From an uncultured Lachnospiraceae bacterium (GTDB lineage: Bacteria > Bacillota > Clostridia > Lachnospirales > Lachnospiraceae): a stretch of DNA of 23,332 nucleotides. Positions within the stretch are counted from its first letter, which is position 1; every line of letters starts with the position of its first letter. The stretch covers positions 1 through 23,332 of the forward strand of contig CAJTOR010000053.1 in assembly GCA_910577675.1 (NCBI GenBank), read 5' to 3'. Below the pieces are notes generated by a model. It did not search any database. It had not been told where the DNA came from and saw only the letters and a program-made list of their open reading frames with translations. The position numbers and the translations under genes are program-made. Positions 14,144 to 23,264 of the stretch are shown one piece after another.

Positions 14144-15787
14144 TCACTTTATTCTGTTATCTTCTTTTGGCAGCAGATGCAGCCTGCGCAGGAACCTTAC
14201 TAGGGCATGTCCCTTTGGAAAACCGCGAAGCTCCTCCTCCGAAACCGTGCGGGTTACAACCAAGAGCGCACAGTAACAGATCAATGCAAACCCGATTGCC
14301 GCTATAAGGGCTGGCAGGTTGCGCGCCGTAAGACCGTAAATGCCGTGGTAGGTAAGATAGGCAACCGCCCCCATAATGGCGGCGCACAGTGACGGCATCA
14401 GGAAGGTTGTCCTGATCTCCTGCCGGTAGTACGCATGCTTTCGGATGCCCGCCCAGTTGAGCGCGCACACACCGAGCGCATAGGTGATATTGCCAAGCAC
14501 CAGCCCGTACACTGCCATGTTAAAAACCTTCAGCAAAACGAATAGCACCACCACATGGAAAACCAGGGAAAACGCGGCGTTAAGGACGGGCAGGCGCATC
14601 CGGTCAATCCCCTGCAAAATCCCGTTCGTCAAAGTCGAGTAGGCAAAAAACACGATCGCAATCGAACCCACCTGCAAAAGCCTTGCGCTCAATTCCGTTT
14701 CCGTACTTGGAAAAAGTGCCATAATAATGGGCTCTGCAAGAACTGCCATCCCCACCGCAGCCGGAATCGCAATCAGCATATTAAATTTGACGGAGGATGC
14801 TATCTTATCCCGCACACCGTCGTCATCCCCGATTGCATAGGTGTTGGCGAGCGCCGGGACAATCGAGGTGCCGAGCGCCGTCGCAATCGCCACCGGCAGG
14901 TTTGTAAGCATCCGGTATTTGTTTGAATAAATCCCCCATAAAAATGCGGCATCCTCCCCCACCACACCATCCATAACCTGGCCGAACACCGTATTGTCCA
15001 CCGTCCCGCTAAGCTGGTAAATCGTCTGGCTCAAAATAATCGGGATCACCGTAAGAATCAACATGCGCGTGATCTCCGCCGTCCCTTTGGGTCTGTTTTT
15101 GCGGTCGAGTTTCACGCGCTTTTTGATAAACGCATAGTTCATCGCATAGATCCCGAGCAATGTGACAAGCCCAAAGAGCGCGCCTGCGAACGAGCCAAAA
15201 GTCCCGCCTGCCGCACCGTAGGCTTCCATGTCCACGGACGCATTGTGCTCCTGCATTAACCGGTATGCGGCTAACACGCTTGCAACCGCGTTCACTAGCT
15301 GTTCAATTAACTGCGAAAGCGCGGTCGGCACCATGGTGTGCTTGCCCTGGAAATACCCGCGGAACACCCCCATCACGGCAAATACAAAGATGGTCGGCGA
15401 AAGCACGCGCAGAGGGATTGCCACCGGCGCACTCTTTACCATGGAAGCCCACACCCCCGCAAATGCGTAGACAAACAGGCTCATCAAAAGCCCGACAACA
15501 GAGGCAATCTTTAGTGAGCAAAGAAATACCTGGTGCGCGTTGCGGTACTGTTTTTTTGATTCCATGCTGCTGACCAGTTTTGACACTGCGGTCGGGATAC
15601 TGTAGGAAGAAAGGATTAGCGCAAGGTTATATAGTTCATAGGCCGAACTGTAATACCCCATACCCACATCCCCGACAATATTAGTCAGCGGAATGCGGTA
15701 GAGCATCCCGATAAATCGGGATATTATTGAGGAAAACGCGAGGATGCTGCCCTGAACCAGATAATTATTTTGCTTTGTATCCTTCAT
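14144..15787 (-). CDS. SpoVB/YtgP (MurJ)-family lipid-linked oligosaccharide flippase
   Basis: 547 residues with about 12-14 predicted hydrophobic segments. The N-terminus NYLVQGSILAFSSIISRFIG with RIPLTNIVGDVGMGYYSSAY is typical of the MOP-superfamily polysaccharide transporters that include SpoVB (spore cortex) and YtgP/MurJ (lipid II flippase). Residues GVFRGYFQGKHTMVPTALSQ and the second-half repeat fit. It probably moves undecaprenyl-linked cell-wall precursors across the membrane; vegetative or spore-specific use cannot be decided. The ATG shares one base with the TGA of the DUF3048 gene, so translation is likely coupled. Confidence 0.9.
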   Translation of the reverse strand: MKDTKQNNYLVQGSILAFSSIISRFIGMLYRIPLTNIVGDVGMGYYSSAYELYNLALILSSYSIPTAVSKLVSSMESKKQYRNAHQVFLCSLKIASVVGLLMSLFVYAFAGVWASMVKSAPVAIPLRVLSPTIFVFAVMGVFRGYFQGKHTMVPTALSQLIEQLVNAVASVLAAYRLMQEHNASVDMEAYGAAGGTFGSFAGALFGLVTLLGIYAMNYAFIKKRVKLDRKNRPKGTAEITRMLILTVIPIILSQTIYQLSGTVDNTVFGQVMDGVVGEDAAFLWGIYSNKYRMLTNLPVAIATALGTSIVPALANTYAIGDDDGVRDKIASSVKFNMLIAIPAAVGMAVLAEPIIMALFPSTETELSARLLQVGSIAIVFFAYSTLTNGILQGIDRMRLPVLNAAFSLVFHVVVLFVLLKVFNMAVYGLVLGNITYALGVCALNWAGIRKHAYYRQEIRTTFLMPSLCAAIMGAVAYLTYHGIYGLTARNLPALIAAIGFALICYCALLVVTRTVSEEELRGFPKGHALVRFLRRLHLLPKEDNRIK

Positions 15788-16968
15788 CAGTGCGCTTGCC
15801 CTTCCTGCCCGATTGTAATGTATTTTTCACGGTTTTGCGGAAATACGGCAATGTAGGTTCTGCCGGGATTGATGGTAAGTTCCTCCCCGTCCTGCCCGTA
15901 GTACCGCATAAAGCGCGTCTCCTCCTTCTTTTTCCAGGTAACCGGCACGCACACCCCGTTTGTCAGATAATATCCCGTTCCTGACGCATCCTCAATATCC
16001 ATGGTCTGGTAACCGTTCTTGTCAATATTCCACTCATCAACGAGCTGGATAATCAGGTTTTTAAACGTTAATGCCCCCCCGGTATTATAATCGGTATGCA
16101 CCCCGCCAAACTGGTAGCGGGTATAAAGTTTTGTATCTTTATCGTAAGTAAAATACGGGGAAGTGTAAGCAGAAAACCCAAGTGTAAGCCCCGTGGCTTC
16201 CTGCATTCCCTCCTCTGCCAAAATATCCGTATCCTGCGCATAAAAACGGAAATGGGACTCGTATCCCTCCTCATACTCCGTCCGGATGCCCGCCCGCTCA
16301 ACTGCTTTCTCAATCCCCTCAAGCGAGGCAAAGGCATTGTGCGGTGCCTTGATGGATTTGTCGCGGTAAAAACTTGATACACCGGCTCCGTACATCCCCG
16401 TGATATGGTCAATCTTTAATTTCTTCATCTTTTTCGCTGCGTAGGTTGTTTCACCGAAATGTACAAAAATAGCATCATACTCATCCGCAAAGCTCACGAA
16501 ATAATGCCTCGCGCTGCGCACCGAGCCAAGCCTGTCCGCCGCGGGGGTACCCTCGCCTATTTCGGAAAATAATGCCAGAAACCTTGTAATCCCCGCCTCC
16601 GTAAGTGCCTCATACACAATATCTGCCTGTCCAATCCCGCTTTGTGGGCTCGCCACCTTGATATTGTTTAACATAACAGCGTAGGGGCGTTTCTCCACCT
16701 GCTCTTTCTCAATCCATTCCCCGGTCAGCATACTCTGCTTTTTTCCCATATATGGGTCCAGTGTCGGCGTAGGGCTCGGCGCTTTCGTCGGGATGGGGGT
16801 TGGTGCAGGGCTTGGTGCCCCAACTGCAAATTCAGGGAGTTTCTCCCATGCACTGCCCATCCCCCCCTCCTGTTTCTTCCCGCAGCCGGAAAAGCTGCCA
16901 AAAAGACATGCCGCAAGCAGTGGCAAAACGCATGCCGCAAACCGTATCTTTCTTTGCCTGATCCTCAT
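15787..16968 (-). CDS. DUF3048 domain lipoprotein (YerB-like)
   Basis: 393 residues. The N-terminal signal (basic RIRQRKIRF, hydrophobic core) ends in FSGC, a near-consensus lipobox, giving a lipoprotein with Cys at about residue 29. A Pro/Thr-rich spacer (PAPTPIPTKAPSPTPTLDPY) links to the DUF3048 domain. The domain begins near RPYAVMLNNIKVASPQSGIG and contains EALTEAGITRFLALFSE and GSVRSARHYFVSFADEYDAI, with a second part after about residue 270. Family function is unknown (B. subtilis YerB); it is anchored outside the membrane. ATG at 16968 overlaps the ybeY stop by four bases (ATGA), and its own stop overlaps the flippase start. Confidence 0.93.
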   Translation of the reverse strand: MRIRQRKIRFAACVLPLLAACLFGSFSGCGKKQEGGMGSAWEKLPEFAVGAPSPAPTPIPTKAPSPTPTLDPYMGKKQSMLTGEWIEKEQVEKRPYAVMLNNIKVASPQSGIGQADIVYEALTEAGITRFLALFSEIGEGTPAADRLGSVRSARHYFVSFADEYDAIFVHFGETTYAAKKMKKLKIDHITGMYGAGVSSFYRDKSIKAPHNAFASLEGIEKAVERAGIRTEYEEGYESHFRFYAQDTDILAEEGMQEATGLTLGFSAYTSPYFTYDKDTKLYTRYQFGGVHTDYNTGGALTFKNLIIQLVDEWNIDKNGYQTMDIEDASGTGYYLTNGVCVPVTWKKKEETRFMRYYGQDGEELTINPGRTYIAVFPQNREKYITIGQEGQAH

Positions 16969-17459
16969 CTCTTCAAACCAATTCCTTCCAAAATTTCCCT
17001 CTGCCGCTGTTCCATAATAGCGCGCTCTTCTTCCTCCATATGGTCGTAACCAATGAGGTGCAGCATACTGTGGGCAACTAGAAAGCCAAGCTCCCTCTCC
17101 CTCGAATGCCCGTATTCCTCCGCCTGCGAGATAACCCGCTCCACCGAAAGTACAATGTCACCCAACAAAAGTTCACCTGTTTCTGGGTGGAAACAGTCAA
17201 TCCTCCCGGAAACCATTTCAAAATCCGCAGGCGTATCATATTCCGCCGCCGGGAAGGAAAGCACATCCGTAGGTGCATCAATCCCCCTCTGCTCACAGTT
17301 TATTTCCCTTATGGCATCGTTGTCCGTAATCAGGATATTGACCTGCGCCTCATACGGGCATTTTTCGCTGTCAAGGACAGCCGGGACAACGCGCTCAATC
17401 ACTGCCCTGTAGTCAATGCCAAACGCCGTTTCCGTTTCATATTCGATATCGATTGTCAT
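16965..17459 (-). CDS. ybeY: Endoribonuclease YbeY
   Basis: A 164-residue zinc-dependent RNase needed for 16S rRNA 3'-end maturation and ribosome quality control. The signature H-x3-H-x5-H is in HSMLHLIGYDHMEEEE (His at about 130, 134 and 140), with the family's APTDVLSFP upstream. Normal length. ATG at 17459 is preceded by GGGGGA. It lies 25 bp after phoH, the usual clostridial partner, and overlaps the DUF3048 gene by four bases. Confidence 0.96.
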   Translation of the reverse strand: MTIDIEYETETAFGIDYRAVIERVVPAVLDSEKCPYEAQVNILITDNDAIREINCEQRGIDAPTDVLSFPAAEYDTPADFEMVSGRIDCFHPETGELLLGDIVLSVERVISQAEEYGHSRERELGFLVAHSMLHLIGYDHMEEEERAIMEQRQREILEGIGLKR

Positions 17460-17484
17460 AAGTTCCCCCTTTTTCGGAATGCCC

Positions 17485-18504
17485 TCAGCCCTTCCTTACC
17501 TTCTTGACCGCCTCACCGCGGCGGACGGCTGTGTTCTTCCCCCTCTGCTGCCTCTTTTCATAATTATCATACGCCATCACGATTTTCTGCACGAGCGGAT
17601 GTCTTACCACATCGCTGCTTGTCAGGTAGGAAAACCCGATCTCCTCAATGCCGGAGAGAACCCTTACCGCCACGTCAAGCCCGGACGGCTGCCCCGCCGG
17701 GATATCCTTTTGCGTAAGGTCGCCTGTGATGGCAACTTTTGAGCCGAACCCGATGCGAGTCAAAAACATTTTCATCTGCGCCGGGGTTGTATTCTGGGCT
17801 TCATCAAGAATGATAAAGGCATTATCCAGGGTTCGCCCCCTCATATAGGCAAGCGGCGCAACCTCAATCAACCCCTTCTCCGCATTGCGAAGATAGCCTT
17901 CCGCCCCCATAATCTGGTAAAGTGCATCGTAGAGGGGTCTTAGGTAAGGATCTATCTTGCTCTGGAGATCCCCCGGCAAAAATCCCAGTTTCTCCCCCAC
18001 CTCTATGGCAGGGCGCGTCAGGATAATCCTGCTTACCTCATCATTCTTAAACGCCGTGATGCCCATCGCCATCGCAAGGAAGGTCTTTCCCGTGCCGGCG
18101 GGTCCTATGCCGAATACAATCATTTTCTGGCGTATCTGGTCCACATAAGCCTTCTGGCCAAGGGTCTTTGGTTTGATTGGCTTGCCGGAAACCGTGTGGC
18201 AGATTAAATCCCTGTCAATCTCAAGCAGCGCGTCCGCCTTATCCTCCATATTCAGGGAAACCGCATAGTTTACGGACTGTTCCGTGATCTCCCCTCCGCC
18301 GCGCACCAAGGCAAGAAGTTTCTCAAGCACTGCCGCTGCAGATCCCGCAGGTCCCGGCTCGCCTATGATTTTCACGCTGCCATCCCGCGAAATCAGCGTG
18401 ACATGGTAAGTTCTCTCCAAAATCTTCGCGTAGGCATCGTACTCCCCAAATATTTTTTTCTCATATTCTGCTGGTATATCAATTACTGTCTGTGTTATAC
18501 TCAT
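17485..18504 (-). CDS. phoH: PhoH-like ATPase
   Basis: 339 residues from the chosen start. Cytoplasmic P-loop NTPase with Walker A GPAGTGKTFLAMAMG (about residues 133-147) and Walker B AFIILDEAQNTTPAQ. PhoH proteins are linked by context to RNA metabolism with YbeY. Start choice: the frame stays open to 18630, but those 42 codons overlap yqfD and look unlike PhoH. ATG 18504 begins MSITQTVIDIPAEYEKK, as expected, with GGAGG 13 bases upstream and a closer AGGG. The start lies inside the end of yqfD (26-bp overlap). Confidence 0.94.
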   Translation of the reverse strand: MSITQTVIDIPAEYEKKIFGEYDAYAKILERTYHVTLISRDGSVKIIGEPGPAGSAAAVLEKLLALVRGGGEITEQSVNYAVSLNMEDKADALLEIDRDLICHTVSGKPIKPKTLGQKAYVDQIRQKMIVFGIGPAGTGKTFLAMAMGITAFKNDEVSRIILTRPAIEVGEKLGFLPGDLQSKIDPYLRPLYDALYQIMGAEGYLRNAEKGLIEVAPLAYMRGRTLDNAFIILDEAQNTTPAQMKMFLTRIGFGSKVAITGDLTQKDIPAGQPSGLDVAVRVLSGIEEIGFSYLTSSDVVRHPLVQKIVMAYDNYEKRQQRGKNTAVRRGEAVKKVRKG

Positions 18505-19762
18505 CCCTGTTATCGAACCTCCACTCTTCCGTCTTAATCCTGCGGTATTCCCATGCACTCTCATTAAAAATAAGCTGGCCCTCAAACACACATTTCGTTT
18601 TTGTGAAACGGGCAGCCACCTTTTTTTCAAGAATTACGGCACCGCCACGCTTTTTTTCCTCCAGATACCTCACCAGCAACTGGCGGGCAGCAAGTTCCGC
18701 CTCCTCCTTCGTGCGCACGGCAGGAACCAATGTGTACTCCCTCACTGTCGTCTTCCTGCACAAAAGCGGCAAATAAAAATTCTCGCCGATGCAGTACTGC
18801 CCCATTTCCGTTATTATATCACAATTCTGATAAGAATTACCAGAATTATATGAAAATATTTTTCTCCCAAAAATTTCCAGTACAATCCCCTTTCTGTCAT
18901 GCCCGGTATAGACCTTTTCCTCATAGTTTAGCGGGACAGTTTCCTTGTAGTTCTCCACACATTTTAAGCGCACATTGCCCGCGGCAAGCACCGCGTGTTT
19001 CGCCACAACGCCCCCGTCATCACCGACCACATCGATCACGCCGCCAATCAGGATATCGCCCTTTTTCACCACATCCCCCGGCCTTACCATGGCGGTGCCG
19101 CTCTTTACAGTCAGTTCTGCCACAATTCCATCGCGCGCCGCCACGATATGCCCGGTTTCCTCCCCCCATGCATTTCCCAGGCCGTCCACAACCCTCTCCG
19201 CCTCAAGCGAGGGCATTCGGGTTTCCTGGATATGTATTTTCATAACTGTGCCGGTCAGTTCCGCCGATACCCATCCGATATCCGTAAAGCGGCTGCGGAT
19301 ACTCTCCTCAATTGCCGTGCAGTCAGCCGCATCCTTGCGGACACCCTCGGCAATCCCGATTTCGCGCAGGAATTCGCGGAGCTGTTCTTTTGTGTGATAA
19401 TGGCATCCGTCGAATTCAATGCGCCATAAAAAACCCGAAAGATAATAGACCATCCCCACAAAGAGAAGGGCGCACAGAATCAATACCTTGCGTTTCCGGT
19501 TCTTTTTTAAGAAGAAGGGAAGCCCCGCCCGCTTTGTGATCTTTGGGCATATCCCGGTCTTTTTGATAACCGGGCGCAGTCGGAAATAATCCTTTGCGGG
19601 GAGTGTTGCGTGATAGCGGCATCCGTCCCTCTCTATATCCTTGAGCGGTATTTCCTGAAACTGGCAGAGATTGATAAAGCGCTCCGCATTGCTCCCGCTG
19701 ATACATATCCGCGCCACACCGCCAAAATAACAGGAAAGCTTTCTGGTCATTTTGCTTTTCAC
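18479..19762 (-). CDS. yqfD: Sporulation protein YqfD
   Basis: 427 residues. The N-terminal soluble region holds GGVARICISGSNAERFINLC. One transmembrane segment lies at about residues 93-112 (VLILCALLFVGMVYYLSGFL), followed by a POTRA-like segment (WRIEFDGCHYHTKEQLREFL) and a long extracytoplasmic domain. This is the SpoIV/YqfD family found in spore formers, with an uncharacterised role in the forespore membranes. The start is GTG at 19762, sharing one base with the yqfC stop, with GGAGG four to five bases upstream. It forms a yqfC-yqfD-phoH-ybeY order conserved in Firmicutes. Confidence 0.93.
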   Translation of the reverse strand: MKSKMTRKLSCYFGGVARICISGSNAERFINLCQFQEIPLKDIERDGCRYHATLPAKDYFRLRPVIKKTGICPKITKRAGLPFFLKKNRKRKVLILCALLFVGMVYYLSGFLWRIEFDGCHYHTKEQLREFLREIGIAEGVRKDAADCTAIEESIRSRFTDIGWVSAELTGTVMKIHIQETRMPSLEAERVVDGLGNAWGEETGHIVAARDGIVAELTVKSGTAMVRPGDVVKKGDILIGGVIDVVGDDGGVVAKHAVLAAGNVRLKCVENYKETVPLNYEEKVYTGHDRKGIVLEIFGRKIFSYNSGNSYQNCDIITEMGQYCIGENFYLPLLCRKTTVREYTLVPAVRTKEEAELAARQLLVRYLEEKKRGGAVILEKKVAARFTKTKCVFEGQLIFNESAWEYRRIKTEEWRFDNRDEYNTDSN

Positions 19763-20142
19763 TATGCCTCCTCCCCGTAGGAGATGCGCCGGATCAGCCC
19801 GCTGATCTTTAACTCCTCCTTCGTGAAATAATCAATTTTAAGGCGTTTCCCTTCAATTGCCAGCTTGCAGCTTTTTGTCTGTATCAGGATATGCTCCTCG
19901 CTATATTCCGTAATTTTTTTATGGTTTTCAATGTAGACTGCATTCCTGCCGTGCATCGTGACGATCGGCGCGCCCGCCAACACGTCCGGCGGCAGGCAAA
20001 TGCTCTCGGAAAGGACTTCAAGGAAGCTTAACCTCTCCTGCTTTTCGCGCTTTTCCTGCTCCTTCAACTGTTTATACAGCCCGCTATTCTCCTTTTTCCG
20101 GTTCCTGTCGTGCTCCGGTTTGGTACTGTTTTGCCAGGTCAT
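19762..20142 (-). CDS. yqfC: Sporulation protein YqfC (YabP/YqfC family)
   Basis: About 126 residues. The family core starts near SFLEVLSESICLPPDVLAGA and runs through PIVTMHGRNAVYIENHKKIT to SGLIRRISYGEEA. It is preceded by a highly charged extension of roughly 30-35 residues (HDRNRKKENSGLYKQLKEQE) absent from the usual proteins of about 95 residues. Start choice: ATG 20142 with AGGA ten bases upstream is preferred to the in-frame GTG at 20151, which has the same AGGA only one base away. It is the first gene after the rpsU terminator. A weak promoter-like pair (TTGAAT, 18 bases, TATTCT at 20158-20187) is present. The gene is one base into yqfD. Confidence 0.88.
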   Translation of the reverse strand: MTWQNSTKPEHDRNRKKENSGLYKQLKEQEKREKQERLSFLEVLSESICLPPDVLAGAPIVTMHGRNAVYIENHKKITEYSEEHILIQTKSCKLAIEGKRLKIDYFTKEELKISGLIRRISYGEEA

Positions 20143-20195
20143 ACTCCACACATCCTAAGAATATCCGGTTCCTTTTAACATATTCAAAAAACAGC

Positions 20196-20227
20196 AAAAA
20201 AAGACCTCAATCCGATCGATCGAGGTC
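20196..20227 (-). terminator. Rho-independent terminator of rpsU
   Basis: Minus strand GACCTC and GAGGTC (20227-20222 with 20208-20203) close a 13-base loop containing the self-complementary CGATCG, followed by seven T. It lies 15 nt after the rpsU stop. Confidence 0.88.
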
Positions 20228-20242
20228 CTTTCCTGCACATGA

Positions 20243-20419
20243 TTATTTGAACTTTCTCTTGCGAGCTGCCTCAGACTTCTTCTTACGCTTCACACTTGGC
20301 TTCTCGTAATGCTCTCTCTTGCGGATTTCCTGCTGAATCCCCGCCTTCGCACAGTTCCTCTTGAACCTGCGGAGAGCGCTGTCTAAAGTCTCGTTCTCTT
20401 TAACAATAACGTTCGACAT
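20243..20419 (-). CDS. rpsU: 30S ribosomal protein S21
   Basis: 58 residues. It begins MSNVIVKENETLDSALRRFK and continues RNCAKAGIQQEIRKREHYEK to a very basic tail KRKKKSEAARKRKFK, the standard bS21 sequence. It binds the small subunit near the 3' end of 16S rRNA and helps translation initiation. ATG at 20419 has AGGTGAG about seven bases upstream. It stands alone between its own promoter and terminator, between alaS and yqfC. Confidence 0.98.
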   Translation of the reverse strand: MSNVIVKENETLDSALRRFKRNCAKAGIQQEIRKREHYEKPSVKRKKKSEAARKRKFK

Positions 20420-20496
20420 ATTCTCTCACCTGACCTCCCTCCAGTTGTGTATTGTGCTTACACCAACTGTTTGGGTATTATAAAAGCACTGCCTAC

Positions 20497-20524
20497 ATTA
20501 TAGCATATTTTTCTATTTCGTCAA
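20497..20524 (-). promoter_or_regulatory. Sigma-A promoter of rpsU
   Basis: Minus strand TTGACG (20524-20519), 16-base spacer, TATAAT (20502-20497) with an extended TGC just before the -10. It predicts a leader of about 70 nt. A second TATAAT lies 19 bp downstream (20483-20478) without a clear -35. Confidence 0.8.
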
Positions 20525-20606
20525 CTGTTTTTTGAAAAAAATTCAAAAAGATGGCGAAAAAGACATGTTATAGTGTTTATTATTACTACAAAAAAATTTT
20601 TTTATT

Positions 20607-23252
20607 CTATTTTCCCAAAATCTCATACACTTTTGCAATCGCCGCATCAATCCCTTCCGGGTTCTTGCCGCCCGCCTGTGCCATATTCGGTCTTCCGCCG
20701 CCGCCGCCGCCGACAAGTGATGCCGCCTCTTTAATCAGATTGCCTGCGTGCGCGCCAAGTTTCATTGCGCCCTCGGTTGCCATCGCCACAAGATTTACCT
20801 TTCCGCCCTGGCTTGACGCAAGGAAAACAACACCTTCTCCAAGTTTTTCCTTTAACTGGTCGCCAAGGTTCCTAAGCCCGTTCATATCCACGTCAGGCAC
20901 CTTCGCCGCAAGCACCTTCATCCCACCAAGTTCTTTCACCTGGTTCATCACATCACCGAGGGAATTGTTCGCAAGTTTTGCTTTTAATTTTTCGTTCTCA
21001 GAATGCAGCTCCTTTATTTCCTCAAGAAGTGCCTCCACTTTCCTTGCAAGGCCTGCCGGTTCCGCTTTCACCGCCTTTGCTGCCGCGTTAAGCTCATTCT
21101 CTATTCTGCGGTAGTGCTCAAATACGCCCTCCGCCGTGATTGCCTCAATCCGGCGCACGCCCGCTGCCACACCGGACTCGGAAAGGATTTTAAACGCTGT
21201 AATCACACCCGTATTATCCACATGTGTTCCGCCGCAGAATTCTTTGGAAAATTCTCCCATACAGACAACGCGCACGGTTTCGCCATACTTCTCGCCAAAG
21301 AGAGCCTTTGCGCCGGTCTTCTTCGCTTCTTCAATCGCAAGCACCTGTGTTACAACCGGGATGCGCTCCGCAATCTTCGCATTTACAATCGCCTCTGTTT
21401 CCTCAATTTCTTCCTTTGTCATCGCCGAAAAATGCGTGAAATCAAAACGCAGGTGATTCGGGTTTACTAAAGAGCCTGCCTGCTCGACATGGGTTCCTAA
21501 AACCTGGCGCAGCGCTTCCTGCAAAAGGTGGGTCGCACTGTGGTTCCTACAGGTTGCGGCGCGCGCTGCCTCATCCACTTTAAGGGTGACGGTCTGCCCG
21601 GTCTTAAATATTCCGCTCATTACCATTCCGCGGTGCGCGATCCTGCCGCCTTTTAATTTTGCGGTGTCCGCAACCAAAAATTTTGCATCCCCAAAGACAA
21701 TCTCGCCGGTATCGCCTTCCTGACCACCCATCGTTGCATAGAACGGTGTTTCATCCACAATAATTGTTCCGTTCCTGCCAGCGCTAAGTTCTGTTACAAT
21801 CTCGGTTTCATTTGTTATAACGGAAATTTTTGAGTCTTTAACCAGGCAATTATATCCAACAAATTCCGATGTGATATTCACATCAATTTCATCGTACACT
21901 GTCGCGTCCGCACCCATGTAATTGGTTACACCCCTGGCTTCCCTCGCCGTTGTCTTCTGCACTTCCATCGCCTTCTTAAATCCGTCCATATCTAAGGCAA
22001 AGCCTTTTTCCGAAAGAATCTCCTCCGTCAAATCAATCGGGAAACCATAGGTGTCATAAAGGCGGAACGCATCCTCGCCGGAGAGTGTCCTGCTTCCGGT
22101 TTCTGCCATTTTCCCTTCCATTTCAGAGAGGATTAAAAGCCCCTGGTCGATGGTCTTGTTAAATTTTTCCTCCTCGTTTGTAAGGATCTTTAAGATATAT
22201 TCCTTTTTCTCCTCAAGTTCCGGATAACCATCCTTCGACTCGTCAATTACGGTCTGCGCAAGCTTTGCCAAAAACAGCCCGTCGATGCCAAGAAGCCTCC
22301 CATGCCTTGCCGCGCGGCGCAGAAGTCGGCGCAGGACGTAGCCGCGCCCCTCGTTTGATGGCAGGATACCGTCGGAAGTCATAAAGGTGACAGAACGAAT
22401 ATGGTCGGTTATCAGGCGGATGGAGACATCCTTTTTTGCGTCTGTTTCATAGACCACATGTGCCATCTCACAAACCTTATCCCGGATTGCTTTCATTGTG
22501 TCAATATCAAAAACGGAGTCCACATCCTGCATTACGACTGCAAGGCGCTCCAAACCCATGCCGGTATCGATATTCTTATTTTCAAGTTCTGTATAGTTGT
22601 GGTTGCCGTCACTCTCAAACTGGGTAAAGACATTGTTCCAGACTTCCATAAAGCGGTCGCAGTCGCAGCCGACCTTGCAGTCTTTCTTTCCGCAGCCGTA
22701 TTTCTCGCCCCTGTCATAGTAGATTTCCGAACAAGGTCCACAAGGTCCTGCGCCGTGCTCCCAGAAATTATCGCAATCGCCATTTTCATCGCGGTAAAAG
22801 CGCGTGATACGCTCCGCCGGAACACCGATCTCCTCAACCCAGATTTTAAAAGCTTCTTCGTCCTCACCGTAGACGGACGGATAGAGCCTGTCCGGGTTCA
22901 TGCCAAGCGTTTTTGTCAAAAATTCCCATGACCATGCGATCGCCTCATGTTTAAAGTAATCGCCAAAAGAAAAATTGCCGAGCATTTCAAAGAAGGTAAG
23001 GTGCCTTGCTGTCTTACCTACATTCTCAATATCGCTCGTGCGCATACATTTCTGGCATGTTGTCACCCTTCGTTTTGGCGGGATTTCCTGCCCGGTAAAA
23101 TATGGCTTTAACGGTGCCATTCCTGCGCCGATCAAAAGCAGGCTCTTGTCGTTCTGCGGCACCAGGGAAAAACTGTTCATTTTTAAATGCCCCTTGCCCT
23201 CGAAGAATTCCAGGTACATTCTCCTGAGTTCGTTCACTCCGTATGCTTTCAT
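20607..23252 (-). CDS. alaS: Alanyl-tRNA synthetase
   Basis: 881 residues, full length. The class II catalytic domain opens with ELRRMYLEFFEGKGHLKMNS and holds CMRTSDIENVGKTARHLTFF with EMLGNFSFGDYFK. The editing domain has the zinc ligands HSATH (about residue 571) and CGGTH (about 673). The C-Ala domain ends with a Gly-rich GGGGGGRPNMAQAGG. It charges tRNA-Ala and clears Ser/Gly mischarging. ATG at 23252 has AGGAGG eight bases upstream, overlapping the end of a preceding frame. No T-box leader is visible in the 80 bases available. The gene ends about 80 nt before the rpsU promoter region, with only an AT-rich hairpin (CTTTTTGAA/TTCAAAAA) as a possible weak terminator. Confidence 0.98.
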   Translation of the reverse strand: MKAYGVNELRRMYLEFFEGKGHLKMNSFSLVPQNDKSLLLIGAGMAPLKPYFTGQEIPPKRRVTTCQKCMRTSDIENVGKTARHLTFFEMLGNFSFGDYFKHEAIAWSWEFLTKTLGMNPDRLYPSVYGEDEEAFKIWVEEIGVPAERITRFYRDENGDCDNFWEHGAGPCGPCSEIYYDRGEKYGCGKKDCKVGCDCDRFMEVWNNVFTQFESDGNHNYTELENKNIDTGMGLERLAVVMQDVDSVFDIDTMKAIRDKVCEMAHVVYETDAKKDVSIRLITDHIRSVTFMTSDGILPSNEGRGYVLRRLLRRAARHGRLLGIDGLFLAKLAQTVIDESKDGYPELEEKKEYILKILTNEEEKFNKTIDQGLLILSEMEGKMAETGSRTLSGEDAFRLYDTYGFPIDLTEEILSEKGFALDMDGFKKAMEVQKTTAREARGVTNYMGADATVYDEIDVNITSEFVGYNCLVKDSKISVITNETEIVTELSAGRNGTIIVDETPFYATMGGQEGDTGEIVFGDAKFLVADTAKLKGGRIAHRGMVMSGIFKTGQTVTLKVDEAARAATCRNHSATHLLQEALRQVLGTHVEQAGSLVNPNHLRFDFTHFSAMTKEEIEETEAIVNAKIAERIPVVTQVLAIEEAKKTGAKALFGEKYGETVRVVCMGEFSKEFCGGTHVDNTGVITAFKILSESGVAAGVRRIEAITAEGVFEHYRRIENELNAAAKAVKAEPAGLARKVEALLEEIKELHSENEKLKAKLANNSLGDVMNQVKELGGMKVLAAKVPDVDMNGLRNLGDQLKEKLGEGVVFLASSQGGKVNLVAMATEGAMKLGAHAGNLIKEAASLVGGGGGGRPNMAQAGGKNPEGIDAAIAKVYEILGK

Positions 23253-23264
23253 GTATAAGTCCTC

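Noticed and set aside
18505..18630. N-terminal extension of PhoH up to 18630
   Set aside because: Overlaps yqfD in another frame, does not resemble PhoH N-termini, and the start at 18504 gives the expected length.
20551..21114. Plus-strand ORF antisense to the alaS 3' end
   Set aside because: Pro/Ser/Ala-rich translation is the complement of the alaS Gly/Ala/Lys-rich end; no initiation signals.
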